From contig JAMKCH010056715.1 in NCBI GenBank assembly GCA_023653785.1, positions 62,001 to 126,000 on the forward strand: a stretch of DNA of 64,000 nucleotides, given 5' to 3'. Origin of the DNA: Ophioderma brevispina (lineage: Eukaryota; Echinodermata; Ophiuroidea; Amphilepidida; Ophiodermatidae). The translations under genes and the position numbers were made by a program. The number at the start of each line of letters is the position of its first letter. Within the stretch, counting starts at the first letter, position 1. The notes beneath the pieces were generated by a model that was given only the letters and a program-made list of their open reading frames with translations, searched no databases and was not told the DNA's origin. Of the stretch, positions 45,426 to 55,612 are shown piece by piece.

Positions 45426-45600
45426 AAGTCACATTTCGGTAGACGTTTCATATTGAAGTCCCATTGATGCAAATGAGGTATTGCCATTCCGTTCCGTCAA
45501 GCACTACTGCACACGTCATAACAAGCGCAATGACGGAATCAATTTTAATACCTCAGTTGCATCAGTGGGACTTCTCTATGAAACGTGTTACCCACATTGG
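45426..45600. mobile_element. 175-bp foldback MITE
   Basis: The left arm (CACATTTCGGTAGACGTTTC, then GAAGTCCCATTGATGCAAAT, GAGGTATT) matches inverted the right arm (ending AATACCTCAGTTGCATCAGT, GGGACTTC, GAAACGTGTTACCCACATTGG with the last base trimmed). Arms are about 60 bp and the loop about 55 bp. No coding capacity. Confidence 0.7.
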
Positions 45601-46147
45601 CATACGTTGATAGAGTTTTTGCACTAATAAGACTATTTACATATTAGTATGATAGCTTGTAAAAATTACCTTTCCTTTTGGGATGTAAGCACTTGTGCTA
45701 AACGTCTCAGCATATAGAACACGGTTCAACAAAGCAAGTGGGTGAAGGTTATTAACATTTGATGAGATAGAAAAAAGTAATTTCGATGTAACCTTCATAA
45801 CAGATACGCACTTTGCATTATTCAGTATTGGGATAACTGTAGGCATTTGGAAAATAGTATGCTGCATCTGATGAACTTTCTATCCAGGCAATTGAAAATT
45901 ACATCTATAGTTGAATGTCTCGCGATTTTTGTTATAATGGTTCACCAAATATAAAGCGTTAATATGTTCTCACCCTGATAAACATCTCACTGAGCAAATG
46001 AGTAATCTGACGAAAACTGAATAGCTTGTTTTCAGAACGAGTAAAACGCAATCGGTTATCCTGACTGTTTCACATTATTGTGCGTCCCGAGTTACATGGA
46101 TGATCAATTTTAATTATAAGTTCCACAATCTCTAGTTCAACACACAC
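45601..46147. other. nothing recognised
   Basis: A 76-codon ATG frame on the minus strand (45637-45867) has no family pattern. Nothing else supported. Confidence 0.4.
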
Positions 46148-46282
46148 CTCTACTTCCCGAAGAACACCCCCCGGAAACCTCCAGTCCTTTTCACGAAAGG
46201 ACACTCGAACATCTTCACCACGATCAAATAACTCATGGATGGCGTACTCAAACAGTGCAAGCAAATGAAATGAAGGTATCAT
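46148..46282 (-). CDS. possible coding exon, unrecognised
   Basis: On the minus strand ATG at 46282 opens exactly 45 codons before a GAG/GTGTGT donor-like site (46147). The peptide has a balanced, globular-protein composition unlike most AT-rich shadows here: FEYAIHELFDRGEDVRVSF followed by EKDWRFPGGVLREVE. If the donor is not used, the frame runs on to a stop at 46070 (70 codons). Local base composition is richer in G and C than the surroundings. No family is recognised, no partner exon found, and the GTGTGT donor is sub-optimal. Confidence 0.3.
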
Positions 46283-47372
46283 TTGTCACTTAAGTACATT
46301 TCACTATTAAGCTAAATCAAGCCCCTGGAAGGCCCAGAGGAAAGTCAATCTGCGAGTGAGGTATACTCACATTCATCGCAGTGGTAATACAAATTTGCCA
46401 TGTTCACGATAGTGGGTTTTTTGATATTCAAGTTATCTATTCGCGCAAAGTTTTGATACATAACAAAGATAACATCTGTATTAAAGAGCATGTGAGGATG
46501 ACATATCTATTTACAATTCACGAAGAAAAAATAAACAGCGGAAATGAATAAAAATGAATAGAGAAGGAAATATCAAGTACACACACGATACTTATCCTAC
46601 CTTATGTGGAATTTATAGAAAATATCCGCTGAGGTTCTTGCCGACTACACACCTGTATCCAGACTAAAAATATCCCTATAACATGTCGAAACAGTAGTAG
46701 ATTACATCACCATATCATAACATCCATTATCAGCCATGATCATCACATCACTCGCTGGTACCAACTACTCGTATTAAGCACTCCTAACCCGCGTCGCTGC
46801 TGTCATCAACGTGTAGTCACACTGATATTACGACTCCTTAAGCGAGTCAGCTTGCATCGGCGCATAAAACGTATTAAAACGAACCACCGAGGACGGGTAT
46901 TGGCTAGTTTTTGCTATTGAGAAAAAATATACATCCCTCATATGTGATTGGATTAACGCATCCTAGATATACGGAATTTGGTACGACGATATAATTTTTG
47001 ATAAAATCGGTCCAAATAGACGTGCACCATTACACCGGAATTAAAGTATATCGTGTCCATGGAATTTTTTAAAAAAAGCAAAGTTTTATCTTAATTTTAT
47101 GTGCAGCATCTTTCAAGAAACACTTCGTAAAGTGTGATTGATGTTTCTATTCCTTTGCATGCGTGATCGTTCCCTTGTTGGACTGTGTAGTTTTTTTTCA
47201 CCATAAAGTACTTTAACTGCTACCGGTCAAGTAGTATAACGGAGCACTCTTAATGACGGTATTGGGAATTTAATTTTCACACGAGAAAATCACGAAGTAA
47301 AAAAAAATACAACATTGTAGTCGCCAATTTCCGGGCAAAGTGCATTGACCACTTATATTGATGCACTGGGAA
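46283..47372. other. nothing recognised
   Basis: AT-rich sequence with a slightly GC-richer patch at 46780-46910. No repeat or coding signal supported. Confidence 0.45.
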
Positions 47373-47722
47373 TTAAAGGTGCATTTCGTGATTTCAGCAC
47401 CTAAAGTTTTATTCATTGTTCACTAGATATCCATGAGAAAATCTTATTCTCAAAATTTGAGCTGATCCCAATCTTGCGTTTCTGTGTTATGAGCAATTGC
47501 TTGTTTCCCACGGTCCCATAGGCTACTGTGCTGTAATTTCTGTCCGTTGTTTACGGACGGAAAATACAAAATTGCGAATTTCTTACAGATGCGACCGAAT
47601 TTGCACGTAAGACTGGGCAAATGTGGATTACTAAGGCTAACGGTTCAGATGATATAAAAATCTCAATATTTTTTAGGTAAGTCGGGGGGACGAGGCTGTG
47701 GATCACGAAATGCCCCTTTTAA
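47373..47722 (+). mobile_element. 350-bp TTAA MITE (CATTTCGTGAT family), copy 2
   Basis: Intact ends: TTAAAGGTGCATTTCGTGAT at the left and, read inward from 47722, TTAAAAGGGGCATTTCGTGA at the right. The middle holds GTCCGTTGTTTACGGACGG, a small palindrome. The copy at 33431-33781 shares AACGGTTCAGATGATATAA and the CCGTTTACGG region. TTAA flanks suggest a piggyBac- or Kolobok-type mobiliser. No coding capacity. Confidence 0.85.
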
Positions 47723-47790
47723 CTGTGGTGTAGTGAACGAAGTTCGTTCGAGTACACCTATTCGGTCATTTAAAATGCGGGTTGCCTATA

Positions 47791-48297
47791 CAGTTGGCAC
47801 AAAAAGTATCTTGACATGTTTTTCGAACAGTATTGTGCAAAAGTCCGATAACTTTTTAAGTTTTCAAAATAATTTGTTTTCTAGATGGTGGTCTTTCTTT
47901 TAACACCTTGCTCGTATAAAAATGTGTAAAAACGATTGAGATAGAACGCTCGATAGACGCAAAACCCCCTGACCAAAAGTTGCCCTTTTTGGAGTTTTCA
48001 ATGAGCATTGCGTATTGCAAGTAAGCTTAACCTTCATTGTGTAATATCAATACACGCGGATTCTTGCGTTGTACCACACAGCGACCATTGACAGATCCAA
48101 AAAATGCAACTTTCAGTTAGTCGGTTTAAAATTTGTGTCTTTCGTGCGTTCTAATTCAGCCATTTTTGCAAGCTATTTACAAGCGAGGGGTTAACAGAAA
48201 GCAGACCTGAGCAACAAAATGTATATTCCGAAAAAAACTTTCAAAAATTAGCGGAATTTGGCAAAATAGAGATCCAAATACCTTTTTGTGTCAATTG
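47791..48297. mobile_element. 507-bp Tc1/mariner-like MITE
   Basis: TA-flanked (47789-47790, 48298-48299). The left end CAGTTGGCACAAAAAGTATC and the right end read inward CAATTGACACAAAAAGGTAT are inverted copies over about 26 bp. Outside the ends, TTTAAAATGCG also occurs inverted (47769 / 48354-48365), which may be chance or an outer repeat. No transposase frame. Confidence 0.65.
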
Positions 48298-48411
48298 TAC
48301 TTCTGCACGCCAAGTTGAGACGCACCCTCCTCTGCGACGGTTTTTAATTGGTTGCGCATTTTAAAATCATTGTGGTGGATTCCATTCAGGATTCTAATGC
48401 CGCTAAACATT

Positions 48412-48982
48412 TTTTTCACTGAGAATGAGTTTCATTTTGACGTTTAAATTTCTCTCGAATTGCACTTCATCGGTTGTAGATCACCTACCGAGAACGTTTC
48501 GAGGATTTATTGGACAAACAAGCACGAAAAAAAAACCTTGTTTTGAACTGGCCTGCTATCCTAATCGTCCCTATAGGAAACCATGCTTTGAATTTTTGTC
48601 CTGCACGACAGAAATTACTAAATCATAATCTTATTATACAGGGTGAGTCAGAAAAAAGTACAACCAAATGAGGGATTTTTTTATGAAGAAACATTAACGG
48701 AATTTACCAAATTAATTCCTGTATTAGGCTGTTTAATCAGCTTTCACAATAATTGTATTTTTTGAAATCGATCAAGCCATTCAAAGGCTACAGTTTTCCA
48801 TGAAAAATTGCTCAATTTGGTTGTACTTATTTTGACTCACCCTGTATATATACGTCGTATCCGGTTTATTCACTTCAGATGTGATCTAATACATTGGTAA
48901 GCATTCCACTGATATGCAAAAAAAATGGGTTCGAAAACAATTGAGGACGCTTCTCTCTGGAAATTTCCTCATGTCTCTTTAA
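48412..48982 (+). mobile_element. TTAA MITE (GCGCCCC family), copy B, interrupted
   Basis: Follows 29411-29776 in order: AATTTCTCTCGAATTGCACT, CCGAGAACGTTTCGAGG, TTTATTGGACAAACAAG, CTTGTTTTGAACTGGCCTG, TGCACGACAGAAA, TATTCACTTCAGATGTGATC, and CCTCATGTCTCTTTAA at the end (TTAA 48979-48982). The left terminus is degraded. The palindrome has decayed to TTTTTGTCCTGCACGACAGA. A 206-bp mariner MITE interrupts it at 48639-48844, so this copy predates that insertion. Confidence 0.8.
48639..48844. mobile_element. 206-bp mariner MITE nested in a TTAA MITE
   Basis: TA-flanked (48637-48638, 48845-48846) with ends CAGGGTGAGTCAGAAAAAAG and, inward from the right, CAGGGTGAGTCAAAATAAGT, followed by TACAACCAAAT. 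TIRs are about 33 bp and close to identical, suggesting a fairly young copy. CAGGGTGAGTC is close to the CAAGGTGAGTC end at 24800, so the two may share a mobiliser. The point of insertion is between CTTATTA and the continuation of the host MITE. Confidence 0.9.
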
Positions 48983-50288
48983 AGAAATTAAATTCCTCAT
49001 TACTAATTATGCGCAATACTTTGCACCACCGCTTGCCGCCATCTTGGACGTGCAGAATTAGGTGTAACGTACGAAAGTGTTGAAAACTACAGGTACATGT
49101 TAATTCAGCACGCAAAGTCATAAAATTTGAGTAGAAGATTGGCCGGAGTAGGGTGAGTATACTTTTGAATCACCAAGTCATGTTGCGTCCCGTGAATTTT
49201 GCGAACAACCGGTGCATAAAATATAATCTCGCATAATCCTCTTAATGGATTGGGGTTAATGACTTGAAAATGTTAGTTTGGAGTACATTTACAACAACCC
49301 AGGTCCTCCCGCGTTAGTTTGATACTAATAACAACATAAACCCAACAGGGCGGGCGTACTTTTCCCTGCACAATGTTTAAATGTACTGGTACGGCTTCTT
49401 GTAAAGCCAATATTTTCCGTTCGACAACCTCATGGTGAAATATAGACGGCAAGATTTAAAAACTAAAACTGAGTGTGAAATTATTTTGCTTTATCGCAAC
49501 CGGAGGGCAAACTTCCATATTAAATTGTGCATAATTAGAAGACATAATTACACGTTCACATTTCATGGATTTTTCTCAGTAAATAATCAATGCGCCAAAA
49601 TTATTTATACAGGAGGGTAACCAGATATATCAGCATCTTCCACATACATAACTGCCATCACCAACCACTAGAAGTGCTATTTTTAACCTGTACGTGTAAG
49701 AGTTTCCGTATGCAGTCTGAAACAACCTGTTCCATCACCAAACCGACAAAATGTAGTAAATACTTGAGCAGATCAATCAAAATTAAGACATATTTACCAC
49801 CTCGTCACCGCACTCAATTTACCTCAACACTCGATCATATTTTATCGGCTTTCGTCTGATATTATACTCATAAGTCAAGTTATATGGAATCAGTAATCAT
49901 GCATTTCCACCGCCTCTTCGTGTAAGTATCCGCTAAACGTCAAATTGCATACGATTTATAACTGATACAGTTGACGACTGTCAGAAACGTTTGCTCGCCT
50001 AATAGGAGATGTGGTATTTGATAACATGGTTCTAATATGGTAGTCATTGGAGGTGTATGCACGCCGATGAGATATGATCTCGTATGTGAGAGTGAGTAAG
50101 CGAGACACAGAGCTAGCGACAGAGAGAGTAGAGACAGTGATATTCGTAAGTACACCGGTGCTAAACTTTGAAACTCATTTGGATTGTCACTAATACACTG
50201 TACATGTAAAACAACAAAATAATTTTCTGTGCTCTGCATGTATGCACACGACTATCTCTCAGAATTCATTGTTTCCTCTTCCCACAGA
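48983..50288. other. nothing recognised
   Basis: AT-rich sequence; frames at 49432-49620 and 49590-49859 have no family pattern. A GA-rich patch lies at 50088-50145. Confidence 0.45.
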
Positions 50289-50640
50289 AAAATATATATT
50301 GTTTTTATTATTATTTATGTCAAGGCTAATGTAGGCATTAACAGCAGTTATCTAATTAGTATCGCTGACGGATTGGCGCAAAAATAGCGATTAACCTCCC
50401 TTTTGAACTCTGCAAGTCCTGGTTTGATGCTACATGAGCAGGAAGGGCATTCCATAAGCCTACCGAGAATGGGAGAAATGATCTTCTGTGGGAGGCCAGG
50501 TTGGACCTTGGGACTTTCACAGCAAGGTCGTGAGACCTGACTGAGCGCCTAATATGCAAATTAGGTATTCTGAATGGCAGCCAATAGTGGGCATTTTTGC
50601 TGGTATTTGATGCGCTCCCCTATTCAAAGTATACCAACTA
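50289..50640 (-). pseudogene. LINE reverse transcriptase C-terminus, second remnant
   Basis: On the minus strand a frame from about 50613 reads ...YWLPFRIPNLHIRRSVRSHD, then RRSFLPFSVGLWNALPAHVA and SNQDLQS, the C-terminal motif of CR1/jockey-like polymerases (RR-SF-P-S-LWN-LP). A frameshift follows near 50400. The 3' end carries a short AATAATAATAAAAA tail at about 50304-50317. The rest of the element is missing. It differs in sequence from the remnant at 1579-2206 and so comes from another LINE family. Confidence 0.75.
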
Positions 50641-50928
50641 CCAACATGAAACTTGGTATTTAGATGTATTATGTAATTCTACTTGTCCTAACATTTTCAG
50701 AATATCAATAGAATTTACATTTTGTAATATTTCTGTCCTCATCCTTAGGCTCAGGCACCCACATTTTGAAGAAAAAAAATCAGAATGGGCGTCAGAAAAT
50801 AACTCACATGAGTATTCATCATTGTCAACTCATTAGCAGTAATGCCCATAAACATTCGCACCACGTCGGTGTGTTTATTTTACTTCGAGGCATTTGACTG
50901 CATAACAGAAAGGCACTGTCGACGTTTG

Positions 50929-51288
50929 TTAAAGAGACATGAGGAGATTTCCAGAAAGAAGCGCCCCCAATTTTTTTCGAACCCGGGTTTTTTGGATATT
51001 TGGAATGCTTTCCAATGTATTAGATCACACCTGAAGTGAATAAGCCGAATACGCCGTCTTTATGTAATAATATGATGATTTAGTACTTTCTGTCGTGCAC
51101 GACAGAAAGTCAAAGCACAGTGTTCTATGGGGACAATTACGATAGTCAGGCAAGTTCAAAACAAGGTTTGCGGTTGTACTTGTTTGTCCAATAAACCTTC
51201 GGAACGTTCTTGGTAGGTGGTCTACAATCGATCCTGTGCAATTTGAGAGAAATTCGTATCCTAAAAAAATCTCCTCCTGTCACTTTAA
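50929..51288 (-). mobile_element. TTAA MITE (GCGCCCC family), copy C
   Basis: A 360-bp intact copy, inverted relative to 29411-29776 and very similar to it. It is bounded by TTAA at 50929-50932 and 51285-51288, with TTAAAGAGACATGAGGAGAT and the inverse of TTAAAGTGACAGGAGGAGAT at its ends. The central palindrome survives as 26 bp (arms ACTTTCTGTCGTG) at about 51084-51109. AGCGCCCCCAATTTTTTTCG lies just inside the left end. Confidence 0.9.
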
Positions 51289-51463
51289 TGAGGTCCTAAA
51301 AAATTTAAAATTCGATTGCTAATGTTCAAAATATACGAATTCCCATCTTTATAACATGTAATTAACACTTAAAAGCATTCAGACTATTTATTAGTCCTAA
51401 TATCCTTATACGTTTTGGGTCAGTACTAATGAGCGACAAATCAGTCATCAATGCGATTAAACA

Positions 51464-51555
51464 ATGGCGTCTTTTATAAGTTACACGTCGATATTTAGGA
51501 AGATAAGACATGGACATTTGTACATCAAATTGGTGGTCATCTTGGATGTGCTCAG
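51464..51555 (+). CDS. candidate first exon, hydrophobic, consensus donor
   Basis: ATG at 51464 (AACAATGG context) opens 30 codons plus two bases ending in CAG/GTAAGT, a perfect 5' splice site (51556). The peptide MASFISYTSIFRKIRHGHLY continues IKLVVILDVL: a short basic stretch followed by a hydrophobic segment, as in a type II membrane anchor. No acceptor or second exon was identified, and the length is small. Family unknown. Confidence 0.3.
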
Positions 51556-51640
51556 GTAAGTGTTATTATACGTAAACATTCGGATCTATTGTAACATGCA
51601 GTGCCACATTAATAAATCTGTCACAGTTGAGAATGCACGG

Positions 51641-51735
51641 CTTCGTATCATCAATGGAATACTTCTTATCATCAATGGAATACTTCGTATCATTAATGGA
51701 ATGCTTCGTATCATTAATGGAAGGTTTCGTATCGG
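51641..51735 (+). repeat. 21-bp tandem repeat, about 4.4 copies
   Basis: Repeats of CTTCGTATCATCAATGGAAT plus one base, with C/T variation. The 21-bp period keeps one frame open, giving a 7-residue LRIINGI pattern, but it starts and ends in unrelated sequence, so a protein is not supported. Confidence 0.85.
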
Positions 51736-51997
51736 TTGTAGTATTCCACTAAATCTACAGCTGAAATAGCAAATATTATTTTGTAAATTTCACCTGTATT
51801 GAACATGGCATATTTTCAACACAATATGAAATTCAAATTCTTTCTATTGCTCTCAAATTGGGACCTTCGAAGAATACAAATATTTTTACACACAAAATAA
51901 AAGTCGCACAAAACAGGTATGAGTGTTAATACGGGGCTAAATAACTCCAGTTATATGTACGCCACATTTTGACTATCAAAGAATACTCACAGAGTGT

Positions 51998-52209
51998 TTA
52001 AAGCCATGATCCGTCGTCTGATGAATAAAATCACTCCGGAGTGATTTCATTTTAAAATCATTTTGTTTACCACTAAGGGCGCTGATTTGGGATTAATCAT
52101 TTCAGGTGAGGACCAATGTATACAAATATTTACAACCATGCAAAAGTATAAATTTTGAAAACAAATCTTGAGGGCGCACTAATTTCAAAATGTGCCAGCG
52201 TCTCTTTAA
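51998..52209. mobile_element. TTAA-bounded 212-bp candidate, diverged GCGCCCC family
   Basis: TTAA at both ends (51998-52001, 52206-52209). The right end read inward (TTAAAGAGACGCTGGCACAT, then TTTGAAATTAGTGCGCCCTC) matches the layout of the 62589-63129 ends (AGCACATTTT...AGAGCGCCCCC). The left end TTAAAGCCATGATCC shares only TTAAAG. A 20-bp palindrome AAATCACTCCGGAGTGATTT lies at about 52029-52048. Likely a decayed relative. Confidence 0.45.
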
Positions 52210-53394
52210 GGTAAATAAACGTACAGCTAGGACAAGCAATTGGTTTTAGTGAAATTAGTATACGCCAAAGGTCTAATACAGATTGATTTATCGATCGTTT
52301 GGGGATTTTCACTGCAGTCAGACCTGTCTTTTTCTTCACCCAACGTCTGTGTTTCCTCTGTTGCATGTTTCTATAGCGGAAACCATTTTGAAGTCATTAT
52401 GTAAATCTGCAATCGTATCTGATGGCAACGTCAAAGTACAACAAAAAATAAAACACTGAAAGTGTTTTTAATTCTTGCTTTTATTACATTTATATTGTAA
52501 TGCTTGCAAGGAAATTAACATGGTTGTCATGGTACCGCGTTCGCCCAACATAAAGTGCATTATATAATTAATGGAATTCCGTGAAACCGTGATATTTCAT
52601 CCTCTGTAGCCACGCATATACGAGGTAATGATGTATTATTATGAAATAAGACAGGCGGGATGCTAATTAACACGGTGAGTCCATTATAGCTATCAGGGTA
52701 TCATTGCTAATGCTGATGCCCGTCATTTGAGAGCAAACCAACAGGGTAAAACGCGTGAAAGGAAGTGTTGTTTATGCCTTTTAGCAAGGTAAAGCGAAAT
52801 ATGAGATAACTGTTTATGTGAAAAACAAATAGGGTTTTGAAGAAGAGCACCATATGCTAGTCATTTAGGTTATGGTCTTTCAAATAAATCGTTGCCGTCG
52901 CTGTGACCTTTTACGATTAAAAGGTTCTACAAAATGATAGAGAAGCCACCAAACAATGACAGAACAAGTCAAGAGATATGATTTTAACCCGTTTAAGCCT
53001 TCTAGATTATTTATACGGCTGCAGAACCAAAAGGGTTAAATATTTTCCACGAATAACGTCTGCAACACTATGACTATAAGTACTTAAGTTGAATTGAGAG
53101 TGTGTAAAATAAGCTACATAAGCACGGCTGACTTAGTCAGGCTACCAGATGCAACCCAGTTTAATAGGCAGTCCATTGTTTGTCAAAGGAATGGAATTGT
53201 GTTGTAAAAACCATTGCGGTCCGGTAAGTACGTAATCCTGATTCTAAAATTGGAAGAAAAAAAAATAGCGTAAATTGAAATCAGTGTTTAAAAATTCTCG
53301 AGACTGGAAAATATCGAAAAGCATTGTGGGAAAAATGAATGCGTTATTTTTTTTACATATCGATTGTGTTGGTTTGAACAATTTATAGGCAAAA
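52210..53394. other. nothing recognised
   Basis: AT-rich sequence with no supported feature. A donor-like G/GTAAGTA at 53223 follows a short ATG frame (MELCCKNHCGP), too short to call. Confidence 0.45.
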
Positions 53395-53434
53395 ACAAAC
53401 AAACAAACAACAAACAAACAAGCAAACAAACAAA
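53395..53434 (+). repeat. (CAAA)n low-complexity
   Basis: About ten imperfect CAAA units directly before the foldback at 53465. The minus-strand frame with FACLFV-like sequence is a translation of this. Confidence 0.85.
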
Positions 53435-53464
53435 AGTCCAATACTAGTTCGTTATAAAAACATC

Positions 53465-54507
53465 GCTGTCATTAGAAGTGGGCTATAAAATGTCAATGTT
53501 TCAGATCACTTCGAACACAGGCTCGTTTGATGACTTTAATCACCCTGATCCCACTTTCGAAGAAAAAAAATGAAAAAAAGTGCGAAAACCAGGGTGCCCC
53601 ATCGAAAAATCCAAAATGGCCGCCAAATTGTCAAAATTTTGATTTTTGACCATAACTCAATTATTTTTTGTTCAATTGCTTAATGTTGGTGGCAATGCCC
53701 ATGTTTTGGGGTATTAGGAATCATGCTATGCAACTTTCATCTCACCATAGCCTTTCGTTTTCTTGAAAATGCTGTTTTTGCTTAAAATTGAGCTCTGAGG
53801 GCGCTTTCCCATAAAATGCGCATCGATTGATAATGGTGACTTTTACATTCAAAAAGTTGAAGAGAGTTTTATTATGAACATGTGCTGAAAATTTAACTTG
53901 CGTGGTGTTTGTGGTTTGCAACTGTAGGCTATTTAATGTCATAAAAATGCCTCCATTTAAACCCACACGTAAGAAAGTTCGTTGACCCTGTGTATTGCAA
54001 TGAGTGTTTTTGTCAAATTTTTAAATTAATGCCACGTTAAAAATGATAAGAGTTACACAGCTTTAATCTTCAGAAAATGATGAATCAACAATTCTGATGA
54101 TGGCCCACCTGTTAAAATTTAAAACTTTTAATATGATATGTACTTCTTAGGAAAGCGCCTTCGCAGTCCCATTTTAGGCTAAAACTGCCATATCGAGAAA
54201 ACTTAAAGTCGTCGCGTGGTGAGATAGAAACTGCATAGAATGATTCCTTGTAGTCCAAAATATGGGTATTGCCACAAAAATGAAGGTGAATAAACAAAAG
54301 CTTATCAAGTTATGGTCAAAAATATTATTTTTGGTCAATTTGGCGGCCATTTTGGACTTTTCGTTGGGGCACCCTGGTTTTCGCACTTTTTATTTTTTTT
54401 GTCTTCAAAAATGTGATAAGCATCATTAAAGTCATCATTCTATGTGTTCGAAGTGATCTGAAACTATGACCCAAATATGACCCTCGATAGCCCACCTCTA
54501 CTGTCAT
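53465..54507. mobile_element. ~1040-bp foldback element with ~350-bp arms
   Basis: The left arm 53465-53815 and right arm 54150-54507 are inverted copies. Matching landmarks in order: GTGGGCTAT, TTTCAGATCACTTCGAACAC, TGACTTTAAT, AGTGCGAAAACCAGGGTGCC, CCAAAATGGCCGCCAAATTG, TTTTTGACCATAACT, GGCAATRCCCAT, GGAATCATKCTATGCA and GGGCGCTTTCC / AGGCGCTTTCC. The central ~330 bp is not repeated. Ends read CATTAGAAGTGGG and CAGTAGAGGTGGG. No transposase seen. Same design as 2206-3186, but unrelated sequence. Confidence 0.8.
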
Positions 54508-55564
54508 AACACATTTTGCATCTGGTATGAACTTTTGGCACATATTCTGAAAGCACACCTCCAGTGTTGCCTTTTATTTTGAACAGCATTGATCAGATAT
54601 AGCTATGCGCTCAATCCACGTGGAAGGTCGTTTAAGACTGATGTCATTGTACCAAATTCGCACTGATTTAAATGGATTTGTTATCTTTGCCTAGAAATTT
54701 TACACAACCAACATTTCAAAATTGTTTTCAAATATTAAAGATTAATGTAAGAGGTGGGCAATGTATTCACCTAGATATGGTAATATACAATTTGCTCGCT
54801 GTATCAAAGTCCATTACATATTCAAATCCTAACAATGGCGACCATTAAGTCAGCGATTGAATCTTCGTGGTGGATGGACTGTGTGCTAATTTTCTCAACT
54901 CTATTCTTACAGACCAGGTCATTGTATCGTCTGCCAAATTAAAGAATTAAAAATACCCCTCCCGTATCGCGAAACCCGGGGACCGCTTAGTAAAAATGTA
55001 ATGCTGAGAAACCTTTTCATTATACACTATGGCAAGTTTTTATACAATTATCCACTGAATGCTCCTACTGCCAACCCTCCCAGAGATGATTTTAGGCAGT
55101 CTTTTATACCCATGGGCAATTAACAGCCAGTTTGATTGGCTTATTATATACATCTTGTAATACTTATTATCGTTTGTCTATCTCCATTGGCTTCCGGCGA
55201 AGTAGAGCTCCTGCACCTAAGCAAAAAATAGGCGCAGGATCATCACCGTAAATTCAATTCAGTCAACGAACAACAAAAGGCTAGCATGCGGATTTGTTTA
55301 GGCAATAAGGTAATGATGATGTTGTACAGTGTTGTTTTCCCTGTTAGTTGGAAGCGTCAAAATTGACTCATGGACTTATTTAGCAACTTTAACGCTTGCC
55401 ATATTTGGGGAAAGAGACTGTCACATGCTTACTCTATATTACCTTAAACAAAAGATGTCTTTTAAAAGAACACGCATGGACATTTTCCACAGACCTTCAT
55501 AAACATTTGAACTCATCACTTGTACTCTTGGTACCTGGACACACGAGAGAGATAGCTGAGAAAG
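54508..55564. other. nothing recognised
   Basis: No coding or repeat structure supported. Confidence 0.45.
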
Positions 55565-55612
55565 AAGGTGAGAGAGAGAGAGGGTGAGAGAGAGAGAGAG
55601 AGATAGAGATGG
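55565..55612 (+). repeat. (GA)n microsatellite
   Basis: GAGAGAGAGAGAGG and GAGAGAGAGAGAGAGAT blocks separated by GTGAGA. Purine strand is plus. Confidence 0.9.

Noticed and set aside
53223..53230. Splice donor G/GTAAGTA after a short ATG frame (MELCCKNHCGP)
   Set aside because: Eleven codons only, no supporting context; expected by chance in 64 kb.
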